Of a DNA stretch of 64,000 nt, positions 1 through 11,337 are shown piece after piece. The stretch lies in assembly GCA_027919835.1 (NCBI GenBank), contig JANVFP010000008.1:1116001-1180000 (forward strand), written 5' to 3'. The notes below the pieces were generated by a model. The model saw only the letters and a list, made by a program, of their open reading frames with translations. It had not been told where the DNA came from and made no database searches. Origin of the DNA: Lentinula raphanica (taxonomy: Eukaryota; Basidiomycota; Agaricomycetes; Agaricales; Omphalotaceae). Each line of letters begins with the position of its first letter. Position 1 is the stretch's first letter. The position numbers and the translations under genes were made by a program.

Positions 1-1196
1 CGCTCTAAGCCAGCCGCGTCGGCATGTTCCTTTGTGCAAATCCCTTCGGGGGGACGCACACACGAAGCTGGAAGGGGAATTTCAAGGCAATTTACAACCT
101 TGTTGCCCGTAAGCGCGGCTTCTTGAACGTCCTTGAGGGTGCCAAGCGTGTGACAATCGGAAGCTTTCTTCAATGTACGAGAGCCATCTATCAAGCCAGG
201 ACGACAATCAATGATAAACCTGATCAAATTGACTTGCAGGCACTTACCATGCAAGGTACGTGTCTTCTCCAAGTCACCCAAGAGTCGGTCGATGTGGTCC
301 TCTTCTTTCACACTGTATCGCTCACGGTCTGCAGCCCTTCCACGTATAAGGAAACCCCCGCGTGCCTGCCGGTATAGTGCAAGGCGTCGACGGATGGGCA
401 TCACATCCCAATCGTCGACAGAGACTTCCCGAATGGGATAGTCCTCAGGCCGCACCCATTGTGGATTTGGCTGGCCGTTGTTGAGTATCCGTCCATCTGA
501 TTTAGCCTGCGAGTGAATCACACTCATGACATACCGCAATTGGGCAGCGGGAAGTAAAAGCTGAAAGGGATTTCAATGCATGAATCTCGAGAACACAGAG
601 TAAAGGGAAAGACATACATGCGAGAATATTCATACTCGATTGATCGGGTACCATCATGATGGAGTAGGTGATAGGTCTCCCGGGACTGCAACTGCAGCAA
701 CATGTCAATCAATGTCAAGCCAACCCGAGAAGTCAGGACGACTTACTGCGTTGTGAGGAATGGATTCATATAAGGGGATCACAACCTGAATACGATCAGG
801 CTCAGTCAAACCACATTGGTACAGTTGACAGTTGCAGTACTTACATCCTCTTCCATGTCTTCATCCTCCTCACTCCCTTTATCCTGTGGAGACAACGAAC
901 GTCCATGTTTGGGTGCTACGCGTGTTAGAGCGGCTGCTGTTGCAGCTGTGCCAAGTGCTATTATACGGCCGGAACGGCGCAGACCAGTTTCAGTGACCTC
1001 ACTATTGCTTGGTTGTGGTGGAACGGGATATTCTGTATGGGAAAGAGAGACGGTGAGGACATAGAATCCAGGTAGAATGCTTGTGTAAATAGTGAATGGA
1101 CTCACGGTCGTCCTCGCTCTCGACCTCGTCCTTGTCCTTCTTTGACTTTTTACGTGGCCTGGGCTTTTTCGGTTTCGGATCAGGTGCTGGGTCGGG
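1..1196. other. no recognisable gene; possible exons of the minus-strand unknown gene
   Basis: No recognised protein family on either strand. Short open stretches on the minus strand (around 500-720 and 806-1291) could be 3' exons of the unknown gene whose 5' exons lie at 3690-4370, but no splice pairs could be established with confidence. The first bases of the window give no clear coding signal. Confidence 0.3.
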
Positions 1197-1245
1197 CTTC
1201 CCCTTCCCCTTCCCCTTCCCCTTCCCCTTCCCCTTCCCCTTCGGC
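1197..1245. repeat. hexanucleotide repeat (CCCCTT)n
   Basis: About eight perfect copies of a C4T2 hexamer (GAAGGG on the minus strand). All frames read as dipeptide repeats (RG, EG or GK on the minus strand; PF or PS on the plus strand). An Arg/Gly-rich minus-strand ORF across it (806-1291) includes a Ser/Arg-rich stretch and an acidic tail and could be an exon of the neighbouring unknown gene, but the repeat alone is enough to produce it. Confidence 0.85.
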
Positions 1246-1559
1246 TTCGGGTTTGGATCGGGCGCCGGCTCATCTTCTTTATCGTCATCATTTCCCGGAG
1301 GAGGAGAGTCGTCGTCTGAGGAGGAGGTGGGCTAAGGTCGGACGAAGGGGAAGGGATCTGGTGGGCTTGCGCTTGGTGCCGCTAGAGGTTGAGGCTCGCC
1401 TCCATTACCCCCCTGTGACAAGGGTTCTTCCTCTGACGAAGATGAAATTTGTCAACCTCTGGATCCATGTTCATCTCTTGCTCTTCGGCTTCTGTGCTTT
1501 GGGGGGAGGAGCGGGCAGTCGGTGGCGTCACCTGGATCTCTTCTGCTGCTGGTCTGGAG

Positions 1560-2560
1560 GGTGTTGATCTTCTTGCTCGGAGGCGATCTTCCCATCGTGT
1601 CTGGCGGTGGTGGTGGCGGCGCAGTTCTTGGTGCTCTCCCTCGTTGCCCTTCAGCTGCTTCTCTGGAGGGAATTGATCTTCCTTCTCGGCAGCGTTCATT
1701 CTCCTCATCGGAGTCTTTGCTTTGCGGCGGCGGTGGGGGCAGTTCGTGCTTGTCTCCCTCGATCCCCTCCATCTCCTGGTCTGGCTGGGGTTGATCTTCC
1801 TTCTCGGAGGCGATCTTCCCATCGTTGTCCTCTTGGTTTTCTGGCGGCGGCGGTGGCGGCGGCAGTTCTTGGTGCTCTCCCTCATGCCCTTCACCTGCTT
1901 CTCTGGAGGGAATTGATCTTCCTTCTCGGCAGCGTTCATCTCCTCATCGGAGTCTTTGCTTTGCGGCGGCGGTGGGGGCAGTTCGTGCTTGTCTCCCTCG
2001 ATCCCCTCCATCTCCCTGGTCTGGCTGGGGGTTGATCTTCCTTCTCGGAGGCGATCTTCCCATCGTTGTCCTCTTGGCTTTCTGGCGGCGGCGGTGCGGC
2101 GGCAGTTCTTGGTGCTCTCCCTCATTGCCCTTCACCTGCTTCTCTAGAGGGAATTGATCTTCCTTCTCGACAGCGTTCATCTCCTCATCGGAGTCTTTGC
2201 TTTGCGGCGGCGGTGGGGCAGTTCGTGCTTGTCTCCCTCGATCCCCTCCATCTCCTGGTCTGGCTGGGGTTGATCTTCCTTCTCGGAGGCGATCTTCCCA
2301 TCGTTGCCTCTTGGTTTTCCGGCGGCGGCAGTTCTTGGTGCTCTCCCCCATTGCCCTTTATCTGCTTCTCTGGAGGGGATTGATCTTCCTTCTCGCAGCG
2401 TTCATCTCCTCATCGAGTCCTTGCTTTGCGGCGGCGGTGGGGGCAGTTCGTGCTTGTCTCCCTCGATCCCCTCCATCTCCTGGTCTGGCTGGGGTTGATC
2501 TTCCTGTCCGAGGCAATCGTCTCATCGTCGGTGTCTCATTTTGCAGCGGCGGGAATTGAA
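1560..2560. repeat. 240-bp minisatellite, about four copies
   Basis: Tandem repeat of about 240 bp. The block GATCCCCTCCATCTCC recurs near 1761, 2000, 2240 and 2464, and the block GCAGTTCTTGGTGCTCTCCC near 1620, 1860, 2100 and 2330. Spacing is 239, 240 and about 224-230 bp. Read on the minus strand one frame gives an acidic/proline repeat (EGDKHELPPPPPQSKDSDEE, then EMNAAEKEDQFPPEKQVKG), so it may be or have been coding for a disordered segment. Small indels around GGC-rich runs move the frame between copies, and the last copy is shorter by a non-multiple of three, which argues against an intact coding repeat. The plus-strand ORFs across it are shadows of the repetition. Confidence 0.85.
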
Positions 2561-3689
2561 CATCTTTCGCTGATGAGACGTCTTGATTTGGCTTATCGGA
2601 TGTTGCTCCACATTGAGGTCAACGGTTGGTTTTGGACCTAGCAGGGGAGAACCATTATCCTCTAGTTTGGAAATCTCCATGTCGGAACCCTGGTCCTCGT
2701 CTCTGGAGGGCTTACGTATCTGTAGAGGGTGCTGCCGTGCTCGAATAGGCGACTCCTCGTCCTCACTTCTGTGACAGAGGGCCGGAAAGATGTCGGGACA
2801 AAGAACCTCTACATTATGGCCGTGACGGAAGGACCAGTATTGGACAGATGGCTCGGGAAGAAGGAGATGGGGATGAAGACGAAGATGCGGTGGTGGAAGT
2901 CGAGTGGGTGTTGAGGCTCTAGGGGACGTAGGGAAGAGGAGAGACCGGCCTGGGGGACGAGGGCGCTGAAAGAGTGGACGTGTAGGAGCCGGGGTTGTTC
3001 CCCGATCACATTTTCGATGTACTGTCTGTCCCCAACAGGTGATGGGGTCCCTGCTCGAATCATTTCCTCAATGAAACCACCTCCGCAATCTCAGTTCGTT
3101 TCTCGTCATAATCTGCAGATCACACAGAGCGGTGGGGTAAGCAAAGGTCATGGTGAAGCGGAAAGCGTAGCAAGAATAACATACCATGGCAGAAAAAGTG
3201 GTTGTCCTCTTTAGATACGGTGTCAATAAGGTCCTGAGGAAATTGTTGACCAACATGTCCATGAACTCATTCGCGGTGATTTGATTTCTCGAAACCCGTC
3301 GCAGATGGTCCACATAAACTCCTCCATCTCCTTAAGTACAGTTGGCCGGTGTTCGTGGGGTCCGAGAGCATAAGCAAGCTAAATGGGTGTCAGTTCCGTG
3401 TAGCATTCACAAAAGTATGATGTATACAAACATGTAACAGGGTCTCACGATGAGAACTGCTTTGCGTGAGTGCGATGGGTCGGAGCAGCAACAGCGGTGA
3501 GACGGCAAAGACTGAGGAAGAGGGGATTTTGGAGGTTGTTGGGTTTGTACGTTGAGCCTTGTAAGATCGATGGTAAAGTCCAAGACCTTGCAACGAGGTT
3601 GAGGTGGCCATGTGGGAGGAGAGGTTGTGGATGACTTACTGTGAGCCTATGCCCTGCAAGTGATTTGAAAATGTTGAGAAGTCTCAGGA

Positions 3690-4370
3690 TAGTCAATTCG
3701 GGCACCGTGGGCAGAGTCCTGCTCTAACCATGCCAAATGCAGTGCGGCAAAATAAATGTTCTGAATATTTCGTATACTCCTCTTTTCCTGCGTAGTGATC
3801 GATTTGGTCCAGCATTTGTTGCATGGGATGTAGGGTGGCGTTTGGTGCTGGAGAAGCTTTCTTCTGGTTCCATTTGTTGACGGCCTTGCGAGCCTGATTG
3901 ACAACCGCAACCCAGCCTCCGTCTTTCAGCAATGGCCCCAGCTAAGGTCAATTAGTCAGTTGTTGTGAGAACGGCGTAGGTTTCACTTCAATGACACTCA
4001 CCGGTCCTGTCAACGTGGCTTTCATAACGGGAAGGGGTCCCCTTTCCGGGCCAAAAGGTATCAACGGCAGCTCGGGATGGGTGAGCACATGAAGAGCCCG
4101 TAGGCCAAGGCAATACGAGCCAACTGGGGCCCAGTCGGCGTAAGTGAGAGAGCGTTGGGGATTCTGACCGCGTGTGATTACACCAAATGCCAGATTGGAG
4201 GATATCTCATCGCGTTGGTTTCTTAGTAAACGTGCTAAAGGCTGAAAACGCGAGTTGAGGATGCATAACAACTCAGTCAGAGGGAATAGAGTTTTCATCA
4301 ACTTACATGGTCTAGGCTGGCAATCTCACTGTTTTGGAGCATAAGATTCAGACCATCATTGATGTCTCAC
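3690..4370 (-). CDS. unrecognised spliced basidiomycete gene, N-terminal exons
   Basis: Three exons join cleanly on the minus strand. The first ends at 4307 with a GTAAGT donor, followed by an intron at 4242-4306. The second covers 4241-4003, followed by an intron at 3942-4002 (GTGAGT donor, TTAG acceptor). The third runs from 3941 to a stop near 3693. The joined product reads LMLQNSEIASLDH, then PLARLLRNQRDEISSNLAFG, and later LGPLLKDGGWVAVVNQARK and HPMQQMLDQIDHYAGKEEY. I do not recognise a domain; it looks like a conserved hypothetical protein of Agaricomycetes. Further exon-like stretches lie at lower coordinates (for example RPTVLKEMEEFMWTICDGF near 3250-3340), so the gene may continue toward the minisatellite, but the frames switch and I could not join them. 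The exact start is not seen. The exon calls are fairly safe; function is unknown. Confidence 0.5.
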
Positions 4371-4507
4371 TCATTTCTTATGGATTGAGTCGGAATTGTA
4401 AGTTGAACGGTGGTGGGGGTTGAAAACGAACTTGAAATTTTCTGAGTCTTAAAAGAAGCTGACAAAGCAGCCACAATGCCATGGCATCTCATGCCGCTTA
4501 CATCATG

Positions 4508-4547
4508 GTGGGCGTTAAACTACTGAGACCAGTAGTTTAACGCCCAC
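4508..4547. repeat. perfect 18-bp inverted repeat (hairpin)
   Basis: The arm GTGGGCGTTAAACTACTG at 4508-4525 is followed by the loop AGAC and its exact reverse complement at 4530-4547. There is no mismatch in 18 pairs. It lies between the unknown minus-strand gene and the LINE fragment. No run of T follows, and bacterial-type terminators are not expected in a fungus. It could be a transposon relic or a structured RNA; the sequence does not decide. Confidence 0.9.
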
Positions 4548-4984
4548 ACCCTGTCATTTTTGCGAGCGAAGAAGCAATCGAGTTCATGCAGGGTAGACTA
4601 AGATAGAGACTTGACTGGGTTTGTACTTGTTTGGCTTTTGCATGTCATAGAGGATTTTGCTTCATTTTGACATGAATGGGTCGTTTCTCGCTCAAATCCT
4701 TCTCTTTCTGTCTGATGCTCTCAAAATATACTCACATCGAGTGCTGTAAACAGTTGAAGTGGTTTTTGAACGATGCGATAAGTCCAGGTTTTGAGCTTGG
4801 AAGATTTGGGAGACTCAGATCAGGAAACATTCGGATGTTCCATGGTCGACAAAACACAGGCGCTACATATCCAAAGCGACTCGCAGACATTTGTCAACGG
4901 GTTGACAAACACTTGCCACATTGGGAAACAAAGACTTCCTAGGAATCGAAAATGAACAGGAACTTCGCTCGACAGTCAGCTTCC

Positions 4985-5790
4985 TCAGGCAACGGAAGCA
5001 CCCACCACCCTGACCTGGATTAAAGGCCACTCTGGAATTGCAGGTAATGACGAAGCAGACCGACTAGCAAATGAGGGACGAAACAAAGAACAAGGAGATG
5101 AGGTAGACCTTGAAATACAACCACCGTTCAGGTTGACTGGATTAAGACTCTCCAAAATAACGCAATCCCTAGCCGAGAAAGCAATCAAACGTAAGAAGGC
5201 TCGAACACCCACATACCAGGCTAAACTTCAACGTCGCGCCACTATACGGAACTCGGGTATGGCTCAAGCCTCGGCAGCAGAAATAAACGAAGCCACCCCG
5301 ACCGAAGCAACGCTATGGAAATCGATCCGGAATAGGGGCATAACAAAAAGGATTCAATTCTTCCTCTGGATGACATACCATGATGCCTACAAAGTAGGTA
5401 ACTACTGGGAGCAAATACCTGGATATGAACAGCGAGCAAACTGCCAATACTGCCGGGTCCCAGAAACAATGGAACACATACTACTGGAGTGTTCTTGCCC
5501 GGGCCAACAACTCATATGAGACCTAGCAAAGCAGGGCTGGTCTCATCAAAATTCGGAATGGGTGACACCCTCCTTTGGAACCATATTGGTATGTGGAGTA
5601 ATCCACCTCCAAACCACGGACAAGAAATGAGCCCCAGGGGAAACACGGCTCTTCCGCATCATAGTCTCCGAAAGCGCCCATCTCATATGGAAACTGAGAA
5701 ACGAACGGGTCATTAATGGAACAGACCCCATCAGCCACTGTTGAAGGCAGATACCAGCTGGACTGCACACTTTACGAGTCCGGAATGAAA
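4985..5790 (+). mobile_element. degenerate non-LTR retrotransposon 3' end: RNase H tail and zinc-knuckle-like region
   Basis: The plus strand reads TLTWIKGHSGIAGNDEADRL, then ANEGRNKEQG. This is the C-terminal motif of a retrotransposon RNase H domain (W-x-x-GH-x-G-x-x-GN-x-x-AD). About 110 residues later comes the region common after RNase H in fungal LINEs: FFLWMTYHDAYKVGNYW, then NCQYCRVPETMEHILLECSC, a C-x2-C-x8-H-x4-C pattern. The same frame continues past two TGA stops, 5517-5519 (in LI-stop-DLAKQGW, where W is expected) and 5628-5630, to LIWKLRNERVINGTDPISHC near 5740. Reverse transcriptase and the catalytic N-terminus of RNase H are absent; a few broken frames at 4676-4984 may be upstream remains. 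Dead, 5'-truncated copy. Confidence 0.75.
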
Positions 5791-5953
5791 TGAAGGAATC
5801 GTCCTATAGATAATAGCCCGTTTTCCGTGGGAAAAGTGTCAAAAAATTGACCTATTTGGTTTTATTCAAAATTGCCTTTTCTGGATTTTTTTCACCAAAT
5901 TGGGAATGGAATCCTCAGTCACGCTTTCTCCATTCACGTGTTATAGAGCGCTC

Positions 5954-7260
5954 TAGCACAGCCACAATTCATCCGATTTCTTCTTCGTTCCGACCGTGAA
6001 GTTGCAACTTCAAGAAAAGGTGCGTATGATAACAGGCGAATTCTGAGCGCTGCCATTATAATACAGGAAGCCTCCAAAGAGTACAAAATCCTCTCATTCT
6101 CTGAACAAGACCTTGCAACGTTCCACGAAGATATTCTTGCTCATCCAATTTCCGCAAATCCTGTCGATACTGATACAGATGACAACACCGGAACCAATCC
6201 CGGTTTAACTGCATCAACAACCAGAACAATTTCTGACGAACAGTATCCCACTGATCTGAGTGTTCTGGAGGATGTCCATCGACGATTGGGATTCGACATC
6301 GATTCGGATGGAACAGGGACTACGGCGACAGGACCACTGCCTCACCGTGATGTGAATCGACTAGACCACTTCTTGGCAGAGCTCGAGCGGAAGGCCCAAA
6401 GGATCAATCAGGCTATCTCCGTCAATTCTTTGTCTTCCACTGTCACTTCTCCAATGAATGAGTCGACTTATGATGGCTCGAGCTTGCTTCGATTACCTGT
6501 CCCTCTTCTCTCAACATCAGAATGGGAAGCTCTTGTTAGGACCGGTGTCCATGATCGGGATGCAGGCGTTGTTGAAGAAGTAGTCGGATTGATGAAAGTG
6601 AGCCAATTCTCTCCGGTTGACTGACATTTTATCCTGTCCTTTCTCATTTCAGTAATTACATTCACTTCTTTCCTAGCGCTGCAACCTTCCAGTCCCAGAA
6701 TACCAATTGAATGCACTTCTTCAGCTGTACATCGAGGCTAGGGACGTTACAATGTTTGAAATGTGTCTGGAGAAATTCATTGATGGTTCGTCTTAGTTCA
6801 TTGTTGTTTCAATGCGATGTCAATAAATGATGTCAATGTACGAAGTTTGCTGACACGTCTTTCAACATAGGCTCCATTCCACCATCTATGCAACGCCATC
6901 TCCACATAAATCTTCACCTGTCCTGCACACCACAAAATATCATCCCTTTATCTGCATTGGACGTCCTACACGCTTGCGAAACAAAGGGTATCCCCGCCCC
7001 AATGAATACGTACAGTAAAGTAATAGGGAGGATGTTTGCTACTGGGTCATCTAGCCACGATGATGAAAGCCTCCTGCTTTCAGACCCTTCCTCACTCTCA
7101 TTTGCAAAATACACATCGCCGGCCCTTGCACACGCCAAGCCTGGGATCTTTTCTCTCACATGCGTTATGTTGCTCATCCAAATTCTGACGTGTTCCTCTA
7201 TTATACAAATGATCAGAGCCTGTGCTTACCCTCATACCCCAAATTCAAATTTTTTATTCC
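5954..7260 (+). pseudogene. PPR-repeat protein, mitochondrial type, broken
   Basis: A spliced gene on the plus strand. Exon A reads in one frame from about 5954 (possible TCTAG acceptor just before) to 6597, ending VVEEVVGLMK; a further 47-bp intron at 6020-6066 is possible. A GTGAGC donor follows at 6598. Exon B (about 6679-6785) carries RCNLPVPEYQLNALLQLYIE and ends FIDG. Exon C starts with SIPPSMQRHL near 6870 and carries ALDVLHACETKGIPAPMNTY, a pentatricopeptide-like helix pair. The PPR-like stretch AWDLFSHMRYVAHPNSDVFL (about 7140-7200) lies in another frame, and MIRACAYPHTP in a third, so the 3' half has frameshifts. Basidiomycete organelle PPR proteins carry a similar run. The 5' end has no good start codon and abuts the LINE, so the N-terminus seems lost. 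Family call fairly firm, decay certain. Confidence 0.6.
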
Positions 7261-7420
7261 AGCTGCAGCTATAAAGCTTCTTACATGTGTATATAATGAC
7301 ATTCCGGACGAGTATATGGCACGCGCGAAGCGCGATGGCCCACTTCCGCACGTACTTTTAACCGGTTTGGCAAACGCCAACTCGCAAAGAAGACAGTTAA
7401 CAGTACCTGGCAACACGTAG

Positions 7421-8028
7421 TCAGAGTCTGTGATGATCCCTCCCAGAAGCCCTGGGAGAGACCGGGGTTTTAGTGGGTACACGCGATTGGTCTGTCGGAA
7501 GGTGAGCGCAAGGAGGTGAGTGAGCAAAACAGACGACGCGGAGTCCCACACGTGGTGGCATCATGGCACCTGTGCATAATGCATTTCCTCGGGTGGTTCC
7601 ATATCTTTGCATGGCAGCTTGGTCCTGAGACCTTGCATAACACAACGGCCAAAGGAAACGACCTTGTCGTTCTCCCAATGGTGCACTTCAATGCAACGTT
7701 CCACAAAAAAAAAAAAAAACATTCGGATGTTCTTGGCTGCTCTTGGTGAGTTTTTTCGCATGTTCTTTCTGCTAATACTCACCAAAATCATCGATGAACG
7801 TCCTTTATTATCACTGCTTCTCAACTAGGATTAGGCTTCGCGAGCAGAACACCGTGCCACCTAGTCACCACCAATACGTCACAGCATGGGGAGTGAATCC
7901 CAAGGTGAGTGTGTATGGCTATAAGCATGCTATAGTTGCTACCGGTAAAATTTCCTAGAAGGGCAAGATTGCAGAATTTTTCGACATTTGAACACCACAA
8001 AACCCTCCTCTCAAGAGTCGGAGAACTG
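7421..8028. other. intergenic, A15 run, no gene seen
   Basis: No recognisable coding sequence. A run of about 15 A lies at 7706-7720, followed by no target-site duplication that I can see. Confidence 0.5.
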
Positions 8029-8540
8029 CGTCACTCCAGCGCTTCCTTCAGCGCTCCCTTCTGTCTGCAGGACTACCAGCGCCTACCTACCTAGCAATGA
8101 TCAATCTGCTACTAGTACTTATGTTTCTTGAAAGCAGACTGTAACGATTGCTGCTCTATTCTTCTATATCTCACACTTCAGCTCAAGCAAGCGCTTTGCC
8201 ACCAATGGTGACCATTCTACTTCTTTAATTATTTTAATTTTCCCCACCAACCCTTGCTTGCCAAAGCCCAAGGGCTCTACTATACCCCGACTATACCCTT
8301 ACCCTGCTAATTCGTTGTTTTCCGTAAACATCGGATAAACAACCTACGTCACTTCAGCGCTTCCTTCAGCGCTTCCTTCTCAAGCTGCAAGCGCCTACCA
8401 GGCCCTACTTACCTATCTCAACATTCATCTTTTGGTTTCAGCTTCAATGGTCAACGCGCTCAACGTTAACGTTCAACATCCAATTCTCAGCATTTAACCA
8501 GCCTCAAGCAAGGGCTTTGCCGCCAACAGGCGGCCTTGCT
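8029..8540. repeat. two diverged direct copies of about 190 bp upstream of the hAT gene
   Basis: The stretch 8029-8213 (GCGCTTCCTTCAGCGCT, then AGCGCCTACC, then CTCAAGCAAGCGCTTTGCC) recurs at 8341-8534 with the same order of motifs and moderate divergence. It sits directly 5' of the hAT transposase and may be subterminal sequence of that element. Between and around the copies no gene is seen. Confidence 0.6.
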
Positions 8541-8649
8541 AGTTCTGGAATTCCCTCAGCATTCCTCGAACACTCTAACGTCAGTCTCCCACCTGGGGAA
8601 AGTTTCTGCTGCTGGTCTTTTTCGATGGTGTCATAAATGGTTCAAAGGA

Positions 8650-11337
8650 CATGCGCTCTCATGGGTCTCTGAAGCTTTTGTGGCGGTGGAATGCATACCG
8701 GGAGGTTCCACATTTCCTCAAGGAATCGGTTGGTGCGAAACTTCAGCAGACACTCGACGGTAACACCAGTGACTCGGATACGAAAGAGGCGGAGCAGAAG
8801 AAGACAAAGCAGACGACGCTAGATGTCAAGGTATTGAAAGCGACAGGTAAAAAGAAGGAAGAGAGTATGCGTGCAGAGGCGCAGCTTCGTGTTGACCATC
8901 TGATCATTCGTCTTATTTGTGCCCGAGGTCTTGTTCCCGAAATCTTGAATTCTCCAGAATGGCAGGAGCTACTGAAGACGATGAACCCAAAGATCAAAGT
9001 GAAAACCAGTAAAGTATTTCGAGATGAGCTCATTCCAAAAGAAGCTATCTTCGTACGGCAAGAGCAACACAAGGCTCTTTCTGAGATTAGTAATCTCACC
9101 TGTTCTTTTGACGGTACAAAGGTACAAATATCCGACGTAAGGATACGATCTACACCGTACATGCAATCAAGCCATCCCGTGAAGGTACATTGATGATGTT
9201 TTCGATCCTCTCTGATGGCTTACTCTGTTCTACTATTCAGCGTATCTCCTCGATGGCGCGCAAGGAGCATCCGAAAATCACACAGCAGAGTGGGTGAAAG
9301 GCAAGATCATACCGGTATCTATTGCGTCTGTTCTCAATCACCCTGACGTACTCAACGATTACATGCAACAGATCATGAAGTCCATCAGTGTGGCGAATTG
9401 GGCTGGATGTGTGTCTGACAGTACCAGTACCACTGCTAAAGTTCGAGCGGGAATTGCAGAAGAAATCCCAACTGTTGTCAATCTGGATGATTGCGTACAT
9501 CTGCTGCATAATATGATAGATGATATATCTAAGCTCGCGGCTTTCAAAGAGGTGCGACCCTATCAGTTCAGAGTTCTATGTTACAAGTATCTAATGCATG
9601 AATAGCCGTTGAATATCATGTAACAAATCGCCAAATATTTCAGTAAATCAGGCCTGGCGACGAATCGATTATTGGAGTACCGACGAGCCCAGTCTGCAAG
9701 CAACGCAGTCAGCGACAAATTTCTACGAATTCAGAAGCCGGTTGGGACACGTTTTGGTTCCCTTCATACATCTGCTATGTCCCTCCTACCTAATCTCCCT
9801 GCGATTCAAAGCCTAGTCGCAGATAAACAAATCAAGTTCCTCAATGTGAGTTACTTACCTCTCGTACTGCACCTTGCGAGTCACCATTCTGATTCTGGTT
9901 GTACAGGCTCCAAAAATTCAGAAATTGTTTGCTCATTCATTCTCCGGAGATCTCGAGAAGTTCAGGCAGTCATTGCACGCTTACACATTGATCCAGTCAT
10001 CCGGGCACTGTGGTCTCTCGAGGCAGCGGATGCAAATGCATCTGATGTCTTCGTTTTCTGGCTCGCAATTGCAGGGTATCTCGACGAAATGATGAAACGT
10101 CCTGAAGGGGCAACAGGAATCCCTGCGAACGTCACTCCCGAAGTGAAAACGATCTATAACACTCGTTATAATGCTTTCTTCTCGAATGATCTGTATTTCG
10201 TTGCTTCTGCTTGACCCTCGTGCGTAACACTATCGACTTGTGATTATATTCCTACTCAAATGATCCTTGTTCACAGGTTACTCATCGCAGGACTTTTTGA
10301 AGCCCAATCTGACGATCACAATCCCTTCTACTCAGCCTCACCAAAATCCATCCGTGTCCCAACAAAGCGCCGCTCTCCGTACTCCCTTTCCGGATGCCTA
10401 TGAACGTTTGAAGGAGGTTTTGAAGAAGTTGTTGAGGGATGTGTTGTATCTTCCTGAAAATGATTCAGATGAATGTCGGGAGAGGCTTTTTGGAGAGTGC
10501 TCGAAGGTTGCCATTGCCGATTCCTTGAAAACTCAAGTCGAAGATTTTTGGTATGGTCGCCGGCCATTCAATGCACCACTCAGTCAACGAACATCTCTCG
10601 AGTGGTGGCGACGTTTGCAAAGGAACTCGAATGCAAATGTCCTTGCTGTGCGGAATTCTTTTGACTATCTCTCACGATCTCACTGACTAACTTACTCTCA
10701 GTTTCTTGCCATCAAGATCTTCTCAATCTCAGTCAACTCAATGACAGACGAGCGTACAAACTCATATATTACTTGGTTGAACTCTCCCCTCCGAGGTAAT
10801 CAGCTTGTTGGAACTTTGATCGACATGATCCAGGTTGGACAGTGGTACCGAAAGGTGTGTCAGTTGTTGCAGAGTCAGAGGAATACTAACTAATGTTCTT
10901 CTTCCTTCTAGAAGTCAGACGACACCACGATCAAAAAGCAACCTGTGGTTGGGTTCCGCTTCATCGAGGCTGAGCGGCTGGAACGAATCAAAGAGGCTGA
11001 ACTAAATGCAGCGGAGGAGGGAGATGATGAAGACCTCAATGACCGACTGGAGCCAAACGACGACAACGGTGATGAAGCCAACGACGATGACGAATTTGAC
11101 ATCGATACTCCCATACCTCCTCGTGAGCCCGAATTCCGAATCGACCGTCACATCAATCTACGCGCTCCAGCTTTGCGAGACTTGATTTCATTGACTCCGG
11201 TACTCAAAACCATGCCTGCACCTATTGGTCTTACTTCAGGTGCTACTGATGGAACTCCAGCTAATGCTGACGAGCCTATGAAAGTAATTTTCGGACAATA
11301 TTTGACATCGATCAGCTTTCCGGACCTGCAGCCGTGA
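8650..11337 (+). mobile_element. hAT-family transposase gene, nearly complete
   Basis: Multi-exon transposase on the plus strand. The first exon (about 8650-9180) includes RQEQHKALSEISNLTCSFDG. The next, from 9241, reads AYLLDGAQGASENHTAEWVK and carries SDSTSTTAKVRAGI (RNase H-fold core). Then come YRRAQSASNAVSDKFLRIQK and VIARLHIDPVIRALWSLEAA, an intron from 10218, and GYSSQDFLKPNL. The C-terminal dimerisation region is SLEWWRRLQ, then (after a 50-bp intron ending near 10701) FLAIKIFSISVNSMTDERTN, with SMTDERTNS in the place of the usual SS-x2-SERxFS. The protein ends with an acidic tail to the stop at 11335-11337. Most introns have GT-AG ends. Two junctions, near 9130 and near 9640, need a frame change that splicing does not supply, so there may be one or two frameshifts. 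Terminal inverted repeats were not found with confidence. Confidence 0.8.

Noticed and set aside
806..1291. Arg/Gly-repeat protein
   Set aside because: The RG run is only the hexanucleotide repeat; the rest has no recognised domain.
1096..2560. Many plus-strand ORFs across the minisatellite and hexamer
   Set aside because: They arise from repetition; amino-acid composition is dictated by the repeat unit.
7706..7720. Poly(A) tail of a retrocopy
   Set aside because: No coding relic directly upstream on the same strand and no target duplication.
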